Assembly: GCF_014190775.1 (NCBI RefSeq)
Contig: NZ_JACHVP010000001.1
Coordinates: forward strand, 434,001 to 498,000
DNA: 64,000 nt
DNA from: Leifsonia aquatica
Lineage (GTDB): Bacteria > Actinomycetota > Actinomycetes > Actinomycetales > Microbacteriaceae
Reading direction: 5' to 3'
Both the position numbers and the translations under genes were made by a program. Below, one piece after another: positions 50,371 through 59,524 of this stretch. Within the stretch, counting starts at the first letter, position 1, and each line of letters starts with the position of its first letter. Under the pieces are notes generated by a model that was not told the DNA's origin, searched no databases, and saw only the letters and a list, made by a program, of their open reading frames with translations.

Positions 50371-51252
50371 CTACGCGGCCGTGGCAGCGACGGCGCTCTC
50401 GCCGAGCCAGGCGGCCAGGACCGCGCGGCGCAGTACGTTCGCGCGCTCGGCGAACCCGCGCTGACGGCGTACGTACTCGGCCTTGCCCTCGGGCGTCTCG
50501 ATCGCGACGGGCTCGGCACCCCAGGGCCGCATGTCGTACGGCGACGCCTGCATGTCGAGCAGGCGGATGTCGCGGGCCAGCTCGAACGCGTCGAGCAGCA
50601 GCTCGCCCGGCACGAGCGGGCCGAGCTTCATCGCCCACTTGTAGACGTCCATCCCCGCGTGGAGGCAGCCGGGCTGCTCCAGCTCGGGCTGCGTCTCGCG
50701 GGTGGGCGCGAAGCGGTTGCGCGGCACGGCGTCGGGGGTGAAGAAGCGGAACGCGTCGATGTGGGTGCAGCGCAGGTCGTGCGCCTCCACGACCTCGTCG
50801 GTGCCCCGGCCGCCGAGGCGCAGCGGGACCTCGTGGCGCGTCTCGTCCTGTCGGTAGACCATGGCCCACTCGTGCAGCCCGAAGCAGCCGAACTGGCCGG
50901 GCCGCGCGGCGGTGGAGCGGAGGATGCGCTCGATCCCGCGCAGCAGCGACGTCTTCTCGGCCTCGAACGCGGCGCGGTCCACCACGAGGGAGCCCTGGGT
51001 CGTGCCGGGGGCGTACCAGCGCCAGGAGGCGCGCGGATCGCCCGCGGCCTCCGCCAGTTCGACGCCCGGCCCGGGATGCCACCGGCGCAGCACGCGCGGC
51101 GCGTACGAGTAGTAGGTGAAGAGGAAGTCCTCGACCGGGTGCTTCTCGCCCCGCCCCGCGCGCTCGCGATGCCCGGCCGTGAGCGCGTCGGCGCGGGCGG
51201 CGTGGGCCGCCTCGCGGGCGCGCCAGTCGGCGGGGTCGAGCAGTGTGGTCAC
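50371..51252 (-). CDS. Conserved actinobacterial protein, often labelled 3-methyladenine DNA glycosylase
   Basis: A 293-residue soluble protein with the conserved opening GEKHPVEDFLFTYYSYAPRVLRRWHPG. Further traits are QFGCFGLHEWAMVYRQ, RFAPTRETQPELEQPGCLHAGMDVYKW and RLLDMQASPYDMRPWG. Sequences of this type often carry a glycosylase name in databases, but I see no helix-hairpin-helix or other glycosylase motif, so the name should be treated with care. It is 33 bases downstream of the HD-domain gene on the same strand. Confidence 0.7.
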   Translation of the reverse strand: MTTLLDPADWRAREAAHAARADALTAGHRERAGRGEKHPVEDFLFTYYSYAPRVLRRWHPGPGVELAEAAGDPRASWRWYAPGTTQGSLVVDRAAFEAEKTSLLRGIERILRSTAARPGQFGCFGLHEWAMVYRQDETRHEVPLRLGGRGTDEVVEAHDLRCTHIDAFRFFTPDAVPRNRFAPTRETQPELEQPGCLHAGMDVYKWAMKLGPLVPGELLLDAFELARDIRLLDMQASPYDMRPWGAEPVAIETPEGKAEYVRRQRGFAERANVLRRAVLAAWLGESAVAATAA

Positions 51253-51285
51253 CCCTCGAGGATAGGCCAGGCGGGCGACGACGGA

Positions 51286-51894
51286 TCAGGCGAGCGACTC
51301 CAGCGGGTTCGCGGCCAGCTTCGCGCGCACGCCGCCGAGCACCAGGCGGTGCGCCTGGGTGTCGGGCTTGCGTTCGGCCTGGTCGGCGACACCCGCGCCG
51401 AACTCGGCGGCCAGGTCGAGCCTCGGGTAGGCGGCCACGACCTCCCGGCGCAGGTCGAGCGGGAGGTCGTCGGCCCGCGCACCCGAGATGTCGAGCCCCG
51501 TGGCGGTCTCGAGCAGGTAGCCCTCCTCGTCGACCGCGGGGTCGACCGCGGGCCAGTTGTGCCGCACGATCACCTCGTGCGCGCGGGTGCGACGGCCTGG
51601 CTCCCAGCCCGCGCCGGCCGTGAGCGCGACGGCGACGTGGCCGCCGGCGTCCTCGTACGAGAGCGCGACGTTGTCGAACTCCGGCACGATGCCGATGTCG
51701 TGGAGCAGGGCCGAGACGTAGAGGAGCTCGTGGTCGATGCCGTCGCGCCCTTCCAGCTGCGCGAACGCCTCCGCCCACAGCCACGACCGCACGACGTGGT
51801 TGAGCAGCGCGGGGGAGTGGTAGGCGGCGGCGAGCTCGCGGGCGGCGCGCGCGGCCTGCGTGTCGGGTGCGGCGGGCAGATCGGAGAGCAGCAT
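51286..51894 (-). CDS. HD domain phosphohydrolase-like protein
   Basis: A 202-residue HD-domain protein. NHVVRSWLWAEAF supplies the first His, VSALLHDIGIV the HD pair, and a later His (RAHEVIVRHNW) and Asp complete a metal site. The pattern resembles the cyanamide hydratase-like HD group. The ATG at 51894 is preferred because the segment upstream is Gly/Asp-rich and runs into the repeat at 51939-52003. The next gene follows after 33 bases. Substrate unknown. Confidence 0.8.
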   Translation of the reverse strand: MLLSDLPAAPDTQAARAARELAAAYHSPALLNHVVRSWLWAEAFAQLEGRDGIDHELLYVSALLHDIGIVPEFDNVALSYEDAGGHVAVALTAGAGWEPGRRTRAHEVIVRHNWPAVDPAVDEEGYLLETATGLDISGARADDLPLDLRREVVAAYPRLDLAAEFGAGVADQAERKPDTQAHRLVLGGVRAKLAANPLESLA

Positions 51895-51938
51895 CCCCCC
51901 ATCCTGCCCGTCCCCGCCCCATCCCTCGACCCATCCCT

Positions 51939-52003
51939 CCGCCGAGTGGTCGAAAAGTACGGGTTGTGTCCGGTCACAGCGTGATTTTGTGACCACTCGG
52001 CGG
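51939..52003. repeat. 65-bp nested inverted repeat
   Basis: CCGCCGAGTGGTC (51939-51951) and GACCACTCGGCGG (51991-52003) are perfect 13-bp arms. An alternative inner hairpin pairs GGTCACA (51972-51978) with TGTGACC (51988-51994) and competes with the outer one for the right arm. It lies between two genes on the minus strand. No second copy is in the window. Confidence 0.8.
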
Positions 52004-52035
52004 CCCGCGGGGGAGGGAGCGGGAGGGGCGCGGGG

Positions 52036-53070
52036 TCAGTCGCGAGTTGGGTCGAGCACGGCGATGCCGACGGGCGGGGCGGAGGCGGCCGCGGGCAGCA
52101 GCAGCGCGGCCTCCGCGAGGCCGACGCGCGAGCCGACCAGCGACTCGGGCGACACCGCGCCGGAGGCGACGAGGTCGAGCATTCCGGCGTAGTCGGCGGC
52201 GGCCATCCCGTGGCTGCCCAGCACGTCGAGCTCCCAGCCGATCACGCGGTCCAGGGGCAGCACCGGTCCGCCGCCGGGCAGCAGCCCGATCTGCACGTGC
52301 CGTCCGCGCCGGCGCAGCGAGTGGAGGGCCGCCCCGGCCGTCGCGGGCGAGCCCACGGCGTCGACGGAGACGTGCGCTCCGCCTCCCGTGAGCTCGGCGA
52401 TCGCCGCGGGAGCCCCGTCGCCTGCCTCAAGGGTGTGCTCGGCGCCGAATCTCCTGGCCAGCTCGAGTGCGGCCGGTGAACGGTCCACGGCGATCGGCCG
52501 CGCACCCAGGGCGGCGGCGATCATCACGGCGCTGAGCCCGACGCCGCCCGCGCCATAGACGGCGATCCACTCGCCGGGCTGGATGCGCGCCCGCGCCGTG
52601 ACGGCCCGGTAGGCCGTCGCGAACCGGCAGCCGAGACTCGCCGCCGCGGCGTCGTCGATGTCGTCCGGGAGGGCGACCAGGTTGAGGTCGGCAGCACGCA
52701 CCGCCACCAGCTCGGCGTGCGAGCCCCAGTGCGTGAAGCCGGGCTGCGTCTGGTCGGGGCACACCTGCGCCTGACCGCTGCGGCACCACTCGCACCGCCC
52801 GCAGCCGTTGACGAACGGCGCCGTCACCCGGTCACCCGGCCGCCACCGCTCCACGCCCGCGCCGACGGACTCCACCACACCGGCGAACTCGTGCCCGGGC
52901 ACCTGCGGCAGGTGGACGGTGTCGTCGTGCCCCGCCCAGGCGTGCCAGTCGCTGCGGCAGAGACCGGACGCCGCGACGCGCACGATCGCACCGCCGTCCG
53001 GGGCGACGGGATCGGCGACCTCCGCCACCCGGACCGGTCCGGCGAACGTGTCGTACAGCAGTGCTCTCAT
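52036..53070 (-). CDS. Zinc-dependent alcohol dehydrogenase
   Basis: A 344-residue medium-chain dehydrogenase. The catalytic zinc is bound through GLCRSDWHAW and GHEFAGVV, the structural zinc through four Cys in CGRCEWCRSGQAQVC, and NAD through YGAGGVGLSAVM. It is similar to ADH-A type enzymes that oxidise primary alcohols to aldehydes. It is the last gene of the NCS1-HyuA-DUF917-PucR run, 13 bases after the PucR gene, so it probably handles an alcohol or aldehyde formed in that pathway. Confidence 0.92.
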   Translation of the reverse strand: MRALLYDTFAGPVRVAEVADPVAPDGGAIVRVAASGLCRSDWHAWAGHDDTVHLPQVPGHEFAGVVESVGAGVERWRPGDRVTAPFVNGCGRCEWCRSGQAQVCPDQTQPGFTHWGSHAELVAVRAADLNLVALPDDIDDAAAASLGCRFATAYRAVTARARIQPGEWIAVYGAGGVGLSAVMIAAALGARPIAVDRSPAALELARRFGAEHTLEAGDGAPAAIAELTGGGAHVSVDAVGSPATAGAALHSLRRRGRHVQIGLLPGGGPVLPLDRVIGWELDVLGSHGMAAADYAGMLDLVASGAVSPESLVGSRVGLAEAALLLPAAASAPPVGIAVLDPTRD

Positions 53071-53083
53071 GGGGCTCCCGGAG

Positions 53084-54598
53084 TCAGCGCCGCACGGCGC
53101 GGCAGGCGAGGTGGACGGCGAGGCGGGTCTCCGGGTCGCCGAGGTCGAGTCCGAGCAGCTCCTGTGCGCGGGCGACCCGGGTGGAGACGGTGTTGCGGTG
53201 GAGGCCGAGGGCGTCGGCGGTCGCGGCGATGCCGGACTCGTGGTCGAGGTAGGCCGTGAGCGTCTCGATCAGCTCGGGCCCGCGGGCGATCAGCGGCGCG
53301 AGCAGGGACTCCGCGGCCGGCACGAAGGTGTCGCTCTCGGTCCAGGAGAGCAGGAGCTGCTCCAGGCCGAGCGCGTCGATGCGCACGAAGTGGCCGGTCG
53401 CGGAGCGGTCGGCGGCGATGCGCGCGGCGTCCGCGGCACCGTCGATGGTCGCGACCAGTCCGGCCGACCCGCTCTCCAGCGTGCCGACGCCGGTCGCGAC
53501 GTTGAACACGCGGCGGGCGGCCGTGTGCAGGGCGTGCAGGGCGCGCACGTTCTCCTCCACCCGGCTCGGCGCGGGAGGCGCGGTGAAGCTGAGCCAGCCG
53601 CTCACCCCGCGCCCGCTCGTCGCCGCGTGGGAGTCGACCGGCAGCGCGGTCAGCTCGCGGGTGACGAAGCGGAGCAGCTGGAGGGTGTCGACGCGCGAGC
53701 GGCCGATCAGGCGGAACCCGAGGTGGTAGCCGCTGGTGCGCCAGCCGCGCTCGACCATCCGCTGCTCGAGCTCCGCGTCGCGGCTGTCGCGCAGCTCCAG
53801 GAAGTCGCGCAGCAGGCCGGACGACACGGATGCGTCGTTGACGTCGGCGACCTCGTCGATGAGGATGCGCGCCGCGACCGCGGGCATGGCCACCTCGGCG
53901 GCGACCGCCAGGGCGCTGAGCTGCTGCTGTCCGAGCCCGCCCCCGAAGACGGCCAGCCGCAGTCCGGCACGGCTCGGGGAGTCCACGCGCACGGATGCCG
54001 CAGCGCCCTCGGGCAGCGAGACGGTGTCGACCCAGGGCGCGAAGTCGATCGCGGCGTGGACCGTCGCGGGCAGGGTCTCGCCGGCCTCCAGGAGCACGCC
54101 TTCGCTGTCGATCAGGGCGACGCCGTGCCCGACGCTCGCCGAGAGGTGGCGCAGCAGATCGGCGAGGTTGTCGGCGTGGTACTCGATGGACTGCGCGACC
54201 CGGCGCACGTAGCCGAGGGTGAGCGCGTCCCGGCCCTCCAGCAGCTCCCAGCCCGCACGAGCGAGCGCCATCGGCTCCGCGGCGTCGAGCAGGGCGAGGC
54301 CGAGGCGTTCTGCGAGCGAACGGGTGCCGGGGCCGAACGCCTCCGCGCCGGGCAGCGCCAGCCCGCGGTAGCCGTGGTCGCGCACGCGGCGCACGAGGGC
54401 GTCCTGCTGCCACGGCGTCGCGGGAGGGGCGACGGTGAGCACGGCGAGGGCGCCTCCTCCGTCCGCAGCGAGTTCGGACTCGGTCGACGCGACGACCAGC
54501 TCCCGCCACACGACGGAGGGATCGGCGGCGGCGATCGGGCGCAGTCCGCCGTTCGCGGGATGCGCGAAGAGCGCGGCGAGGTCGAGCTGGTCGTTCAC
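53084..54598 (-). CDS. PucR family transcriptional regulator
   Basis: A 504-residue regulator. The C-terminal helix-turn-helix is the PucR/CdaR type (TLTAYLDHESGIAATADALG, then LHRNTVSTRVARAQELLGLDL). The middle (about 190-420) is a GGDEF-like region typical of this class, and the N-terminus is a variable sensing part. PucR proteins activate purine and hydantoin-type catabolic genes. The GTG at 54598 overlaps the stop of the third DUF917 gene (GTGA), so the regulator is made with the operon it probably controls. Palindromes at 60974-61020 are candidate sites. Confidence 0.9.
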   Translation of the reverse strand: MNDQLDLAALFAHPANGGLRPIAAADPSVVWRELVVASTESELAADGGGALAVLTVAPPATPWQQDALVRRVRDHGYRGLALPGAEAFGPGTRSLAERLGLALLDAAEPMALARAGWELLEGRDALTLGYVRRVAQSIEYHADNLADLLRHLSASVGHGVALIDSEGVLLEAGETLPATVHAAIDFAPWVDTVSLPEGAAASVRVDSPSRAGLRLAVFGGGLGQQQLSALAVAAEVAMPAVAARILIDEVADVNDASVSSGLLRDFLELRDSRDAELEQRMVERGWRTSGYHLGFRLIGRSRVDTLQLLRFVTRELTALPVDSHAATSGRGVSGWLSFTAPPAPSRVEENVRALHALHTAARRVFNVATGVGTLESGSAGLVATIDGAADAARIAADRSATGHFVRIDALGLEQLLLSWTESDTFVPAAESLLAPLIARGPELIETLTAYLDHESGIAATADALGLHRNTVSTRVARAQELLGLDLGDPETRLAVHLACRAVRR

Positions 54599-55623
54599 GC
54601 GGCCACCTCCAGACCGGTCAGACCGAAACCGGCGGGCGTCACGTGGCGCAGGCGATCGGGCGACGCCGTCCACCACTCGGGAGCCGGGAGGGCGAGCACC
54701 GTCACGTGTCGCGCCAGTGTGACGCCGTCCACCTGCAGGATGTCGCGGGAGATGGAGTCGAGGGCCACGATGATCTCGGGGCTCGCGGCCGTGGTCTCGC
54801 CGTCGCGCACCACGGCCAGCAGCTCGGAGCGCGCGACGAGCCGCAGCAGCGCACCGTCGTCGCCGTCGAGCTGGATGGCGCTGACGTACGGGTCGTCCGG
54901 CAGCGGCACGACGGCGCTCACCCGTCCCGAGCCGAGCAGCCGGCCTCCCGTCGCCGCAGCCAGCTCGTGCGGAGAGAGGGAGCGGTCGGCGGCGGCGTCG
55001 CCGAGGGCGAGCGCCCGCTCGAACGTCCCCAGGACGGCGTGCTCGGCCAGGTCGCCGACGGTGAAGCCCGCGACGAGCACCGCGCCGCCTCCACCGGCCT
55101 GCACGATGGCGGAGCGCACCTGGCTCTCGACGTCGGCGGGGCGCTGCGTGTCGATCACCACGACCCCGCCTCCCGTGTCGCACACCGCGACGACGCCGGG
55201 GAGGGCGTCGACCAGCAGCGAGACCTGGTCCAGACGGGGGAGGGCGCGGCCCATCAGATCGGCGTCGACCAGGGGGAGCCGGTCGGCCAGCAGCAGCGGG
55301 GTCAGCCCGTTCATCCCGGCGCCTTCGAGGGCGCACACGGCGGCGGCGCGGACTCCGGTCCAGCGCTCCGCGGCGGCGACCAGGGGAGCGAAGACATCGG
55401 CGCCCGGGAGGCGCTCGGCGAGCAGGTACGTGGAGCCGGCGAACGCCACCGCCACGCACGGGGTCGCGGGATCGAACTCGGCGGGGGTGCGCGGGGTGAT
55501 CGGCCAGGCGGGCGCGTCCTGCACCATCAGCTCGAGCATCGTCGTGCCGCCGCCTCCGCCCGAGCCGAGCAGCGAGAACCCCCTGGCGAGCGCGGGCAGG
55601 CGCTCCGGCCCGAGGGTTCTCAT
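54595..55623 (-). CDS. DUF917 family protein, divergent third copy
   Basis: A 342-residue DUF917 protein, about 30 residues shorter than its two neighbours. The Gly-rich loop reads GSGGGGGTTM in place of GTGGGGDPYI; the middle motif reads LEGAGMNGLTPL and VDADLMGRALPRL in place of GGINSMIPL and DADGMGRAFPEL. So the fold signature is kept but key residues differ. DUF917 covers S-methyl thiohydantoin desulfurase-type proteins. It is preceded by a 62-base gap holding GCGGGCGCCCGC and overlaps the PucR gene. It may be a regulatory or non-catalytic partner of the other two. Confidence 0.85.
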   Translation of the reverse strand: MRTLGPERLPALARGFSLLGSGGGGGTTMLELMVQDAPAWPITPRTPAEFDPATPCVAVAFAGSTYLLAERLPGADVFAPLVAAAERWTGVRAAAVCALEGAGMNGLTPLLLADRLPLVDADLMGRALPRLDQVSLLVDALPGVVAVCDTGGGVVVIDTQRPADVESQVRSAIVQAGGGGAVLVAGFTVGDLAEHAVLGTFERALALGDAAADRSLSPHELAAATGGRLLGSGRVSAVVPLPDDPYVSAIQLDGDDGALLRLVARSELLAVVRDGETTAASPEIIVALDSISRDILQVDGVTLARHVTVLALPAPEWWTASPDRLRHVTPAGFGLTGLEVAA

Positions 55624-55685
55624 GCCCTCCAGGGTAGGCGGTGCGGGCGCCCGCCTGCGCGAGCGCCCGCGAGCCGTGGTGCTGC

Positions 55686-56804
55686 TCAGACCAGCGCCGA
55701 GGTCTCGACCGGGACGAACTCCTCGGTCAGCCCGAACGCGCGCGGACCGAATGCCGCGAGCGCCTCGGGCGTGCGCATCATCTCCGGCGTGGAGATTCCG
55801 AGCACGCGCACCCGCTGGCCGTAGCGCAGGCCCTCGGTCGTGATCGGCTCGCCCGACTCGATGTCGGTGACGCAGATGAGGTCGGGCACGATCGCGACGA
55901 GCTCGCCGTCGCGCAGGGCGATGAGGTTCTCGTTCTGGAAGCGGATCTCCAGCGTCTCGGAGGCGCCCGCATCCAGCGACGAGATCGTGGCGCGGCCCTT
56001 GGCGAAGCCCTCGGTCGTGCGCCGCTCCACATCCGTCACCTTGCCGGAGAAGAGCTCGCGCACCTCCGAGTAGAGGGTCGTGGACAGGGTCTGCGCGATC
56101 GCCTCGAACGGCGAGCGGTGCTGCTCCCGCGCCTCCCGGATCGCCCTTCCCAGCGCGAGCGCCATCGAGAGCGTGCGGGGGACGGCCGTGCGCTTCACGT
56201 CCGCGCCGGTCATCGCGTACTCGGCGATGTGCCCGACGCCGCCGAGACGGATGGTCACGCCGCGCGCGAGCCACTCCATCTGCCGGTCGTCGTCGCCGGT
56301 GTCGATCACGACGGTCTCGCCGCGCTCGCCCGCGAGGGCCAGGGGGGAGCCGTGCACGCCGTAGACCGCGAACGTCTCCATCGAGAGCTCCGGGAAGGCG
56401 CGGCCCATGCCGTCCGCGTCCACCACCGGCAGGCCGGTCTCGGCCGCGACGATGAGGGGGATCATCGAGTTGATGCCGCCGCACTCGATCGGCATCGTGG
56501 CGTCGGCGGTGCGGCCGAGGTGCGCCTCCAGCGTGCGCAGCGCCAAGGTCGGCTCGGTGCCCGCGGGGATCTTCTCGATCATCACGGTCGGTGCGCCCAT
56601 CTGGGCCGTGGGGATGACGAACAGGTCGTCGTCGAGCTCGTCCGGATCGAGGATGGTGATGCCGCGCTCGCCGGGACCCTTCTGATCCAGCACGCGCGCG
56701 ACGAGCATCTGCCCGATGTAGGGGTCGCCGCCGCCTCCCGTGCCGAGCAGGGTGGCGCCGCGGGCGAGGTCGGGGAGGTCCGCGGCGGTCAGGGTCCAGC
56801 TCAT
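55686..56804 (-). CDS. DUF917 family protein, second copy
   Basis: A 372-residue DUF917 (S-methyl thiohydantoin desulfurase-type) protein. The Gly-rich loop GTGGGGDPYIGQ lies near residue 20, and IECGGINSMIPLIVAAETG and VVDADGMGRAFPELSM lie near residues 105-140. SGKVTDVERRTTEGFAKG and ESGEPITTEGLRYGQRV close the conserved core. It shares these with the next copy. The ATG at 56804 overlaps the stop of that copy by ATGA. It likely works in the same complex or pathway as the hydantoinase-type protein. Confidence 0.9.
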   Translation of the reverse strand: MSWTLTAADLPDLARGATLLGTGGGGDPYIGQMLVARVLDQKGPGERGITILDPDELDDDLFVIPTAQMGAPTVMIEKIPAGTEPTLALRTLEAHLGRTADATMPIECGGINSMIPLIVAAETGLPVVDADGMGRAFPELSMETFAVYGVHGSPLALAGERGETVVIDTGDDDRQMEWLARGVTIRLGGVGHIAEYAMTGADVKRTAVPRTLSMALALGRAIREAREQHRSPFEAIAQTLSTTLYSEVRELFSGKVTDVERRTTEGFAKGRATISSLDAGASETLEIRFQNENLIALRDGELVAIVPDLICVTDIESGEPITTEGLRYGQRVRVLGISTPEMMRTPEALAAFGPRAFGLTEEFVPVETSALV

Positions 56805-57913
56805 GCGGCGGCCTCCTCGAGGGTGCGCTCGGCCGTGCCGTCGAAGCGATGCGAGGGGAGGTCGTAGCCGAAGTAGCCGGGGCCGACCATCGCCAGCGCC
56901 TCGGCGCTGTGCCAGCGCGGGTCGCTGGGCGCGGCGATCACGCGGACGCGCTGGCCGTAGCGGAGGGCTTCCGTCGTGATCGGCTCGCCGCTCTCGGCGT
57001 CGAGCACGATGATCAGGTCGGGGGTCGTCACGAAGACCTCGTCGCCCGCCTGGGCGATCAGGTGCTCGTTCTGGAACGACAGCGCGAGGGTCGAGTCGGC
57101 CGCCGAGCCCGTCGCCGTGCCCTCGATGCGGGCGCGCCCGCGGGCGAAGCCGGCCGTCGTGCCGCGCTCGACGTCCACGACCTTGCCGCCGAAGAACTCG
57201 CGGCCGCCGAGCAGCGCGACGGTCGCCGCGACCGGGTCGGCCTTGGCGGTGCGCGCCTCCGCGATGCCGGATCCGATGGCGACGCAATGCGCGAGGGAGC
57301 CGGGGACGAGCGCCTCGCGGGCGACCGTGCCGGTCATCGGGAAGCCCGAGATCATGATCGAGCAGCCCATCTCGACGCAGGCCACGCGCGCGATGCGCTC
57401 CGTCCAGTTGTTGTCGACGGTCTGCAGCACGCCGACGTTGCCCTTCTCGTCGGCGAACGCGAGCGGGGAGGCGGTGACGCCGTACAGCGTCGGGAGCACC
57501 ATCTGCAGCTCGGGGAACGCGCGGCCCATGCCGTCCGCGTCGATGAGGGGGAGCCCGAGAGCAGCAGCGGCGGCGACCGGGATGGTGGAGTTCACGCCGC
57601 CGACCTCGGCGCACGCCACGTGCGTGACCGGGCGGCCGAGGTAGGTGCCGAGCGCGGCGACCGGAGCGATGACCTCGTCGAGGCTGGGCAGCTTCTCGAC
57701 CATGACCGTCGGCGCGCCCATCATCGCGACGGTGAGCACCAGCGCGTCGTCCGGCACCTCGTCGAGCCCGACGACGGTGACGGGTCCGTGCTCGGCGAGC
57801 GCCTGCTTCGCCAGCAGCGAGTCGATGTAGGGGTCGCCTCCACCGCCCGTGCCCAGCACCGTGGCGCCGCGGGAGAGGTCGCCGATCGCGTCGGCGGTGA
57901 GCGTCCAGCTCAT
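56801..57913 (-). CDS. DUF917 family protein, first copy
   Basis: A 370-residue DUF917 protein. GTGGGGDPYIDSLLA lies near residue 20, EVGGVNSTIPVAAAAALG and LIDADGMGRAFPELQM near residues 105-140, and GGKVVDVERGTTAGFARG near 270. It is close in sequence and length to the second copy, suggesting tandem duplication, but the two have diverged. Its ATG overlaps the stop of the hydantoinase-type gene by ATGA. Tight coupling to that gene supports a joint function on a hydantoin- or oxoproline-like ring compound. Confidence 0.9.
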   Translation of the reverse strand: MSWTLTADAIGDLSRGATVLGTGGGGDPYIDSLLAKQALAEHGPVTVVGLDEVPDDALVLTVAMMGAPTVMVEKLPSLDEVIAPVAALGTYLGRPVTHVACAEVGGVNSTIPVAAAAALGLPLIDADGMGRAFPELQMVLPTLYGVTASPLAFADEKGNVGVLQTVDNNWTERIARVACVEMGCSIMISGFPMTGTVAREALVPGSLAHCVAIGSGIAEARTAKADPVAATVALLGGREFFGGKVVDVERGTTAGFARGRARIEGTATGSAADSTLALSFQNEHLIAQAGDEVFVTTPDLIIVLDAESGEPITTEALRYGQRVRVIAAPSDPRWHSAEALAMVGPGYFGYDLPSHRFDGTAERTLEEAAA

Positions 57914-59463
57914 ACCCGCACCTCCATCGCCAGATCGCCGACGGCCTTCACGCGGATGCGCGTGGCGTTGCCGGGCAGGTAGGGGATGGGGACCTCGTCG
58001 AAATCGACGATCGCGACCGACGAGGGGGAGGCGCCGGCCGCGATCGCCTTGTCCACCGCCTCCGCCCGAACGGCGGCGATGGCCTCGTCGCGACGGCCGG
58101 GCTCGACGGCGTACACCTTGTCGATCTCGCCCCCGACCTGTGCGATGGAGGCGCCGATCGCGTTCGCGACGGCGTAGTTCTCCGGCCGGTGCACGGCGCC
58201 GAAGATCGGCAGCTCGTCCGGCAGGAGGATGGACCCGCCGCCGACGGCGACGACGGGGATGGGATCGGGGGAGGTGCGCATCCGGTCGACGGCCTCGGCG
58301 ACGCGCTCGGCGATCCGGTCGAGCACGCGCTGCACGAAGGCGGGGTCGAGGTGCGCGACCTTCGCGGGGTCGCCGACCTGCGCGCGCCCGGCGGCGACGG
58401 CGATGTCCGTCGCGGTGAGGGTCGAGCCGCCGAACACCAGCGCCTCGGTCGTCAGCCGGTAGCCGACCGACTCCGGGCCCACCTCGGCGGTCTCGGTGTC
58501 GACGATGGAGCCGCCGCCGATGCCGAGCGAGAGCACGTCCGGCATCCGGAAGTTGGTGCGGACGCCCGCCACCTTGACCTCGTTCGCCGTCTCGCGCGGG
58601 AACCCGTTGACCAGCAGGCCGATGTCGGCCGTGGTGCCGCCGATGTCGACGACGGCGCAGGTCTCGAGCCCGCTGGTGAGGGCGGCGCCGCGCATCGAGT
58701 TGGTCGGGCCGGAGGCGAACGTGGCGACGGGGTAGAGGCGCACGTAGTCCTCGTCCATCAGCGTCCCGTCGTTCTGGCTGAGGAAGATCGGCGCCTCGAT
58801 GCCCTGGGCGCGTACCGCCGAGGTCAGACCGTCGACGATCTCGCTCGCCAGCTCGCGCAGCGCCGCGTTGATGATCGTGGCGTTCTCGCGCTCGAGCAGG
58901 CCGATCCGGCCGATCTCGTGCGACAGCGAGATGGCGACGTCGTCGCCGAGCTCGTCGGCCAGGATGGCGGCGGCGCGGGTCTCGACGTCGTGGTTGACCG
59001 GCGAGAAGACCGAGGAGATCGCGACCGACCGGACGCCGTGGGCGGCCATGTCGGCGGCGATGCCCTTGAGCTCTGCGACATCCAGCGGGGAGATCGGGCG
59101 TCCGTCGAACTCGTAGCCGCCGTGCGCGAGGTAGCTGCGGGCGTCGATCGCCTCGATCAGCGCCTCCGGCCAGTCCACCAGTGGCGGGAGCGCCTTGGTC
59201 GCCGGGAGGCCCAGCCGCAGAGCGGCCGTCGGCGCGAGCCGCTTCGCTTGCACGAGCGCGTTGATGAAGTGCGTCGTGCCGATCATCACCGCGTGGATCT
59301 CGGAGCCCTTGAACGAGCGCGCCTCGCGCAGCGCCTCGATGGCGCTGATGATGCCGGCGGTCACGTCCGGGCTGGTCGAGTTCTTGACGCCGGCGAGAGG
59401 GGTCCGGCCGTCCATGAGCACTGCGTCGGTGTTCGTTCCGCCGACGTCGATGCCGATATGCAT
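57910..59463 (-). CDS. Hydantoinase/oxoprolinase family protein, short form
   Basis: A 517-residue HyuA-type protein with the actin-like ATPase opening MHIGIDVGGTNTDAVLMDG. Further traits are MIGTTHFINALVQ, VDIGGTTADIGLLVNGFP and SLGIGGGSIVDTE. Full HyuA/5-oxoprolinase A subunits have about 680-700 residues with a separate C-terminal domain; this one ends after the ATPase part. No HyuB partner is encoded. The family opens hydantoin or oxoproline rings with ATP. Its place between the NCS1 permease and three DUF917 genes suggests those proteins replace the missing partner. Confidence 0.9.
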   Translation of the reverse strand: MHIGIDVGGTNTDAVLMDGRTPLAGVKNSTSPDVTAGIISAIEALREARSFKGSEIHAVMIGTTHFINALVQAKRLAPTAALRLGLPATKALPPLVDWPEALIEAIDARSYLAHGGYEFDGRPISPLDVAELKGIAADMAAHGVRSVAISSVFSPVNHDVETRAAAILADELGDDVAISLSHEIGRIGLLERENATIINAALRELASEIVDGLTSAVRAQGIEAPIFLSQNDGTLMDEDYVRLYPVATFASGPTNSMRGAALTSGLETCAVVDIGGTTADIGLLVNGFPRETANEVKVAGVRTNFRMPDVLSLGIGGGSIVDTETAEVGPESVGYRLTTEALVFGGSTLTATDIAVAAGRAQVGDPAKVAHLDPAFVQRVLDRIAERVAEAVDRMRTSPDPIPVVAVGGGSILLPDELPIFGAVHRPENYAVANAIGASIAQVGGEIDKVYAVEPGRRDEAIAAVRAEAVDKAIAAGASPSSVAIVDFDEVPIPYLPGNATRIRVKAVGDLAMEVRV

Positions 59464-59524
59464 GGTGTTTCGCTTTCTGCCGCGGTGACGGCGGGGTGGG
59501 GCTGGTGGAGACGGGTCGAGCTGG

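Noticed and set aside
50371-51252. Name 3-methyladenine DNA glycosylase as a function
   Set aside because: The name is common for such sequences but no glycosylase motif is visible, so it is recorded as a label and not as a function.
57910-59463. Short HyuA as a frameshifted or truncated pseudogene
   Set aside because: The reading frame is clean, the stop overlaps the next start by ATGA, and no remnant of the C-terminal domain follows in any frame; it is a genuine short form.
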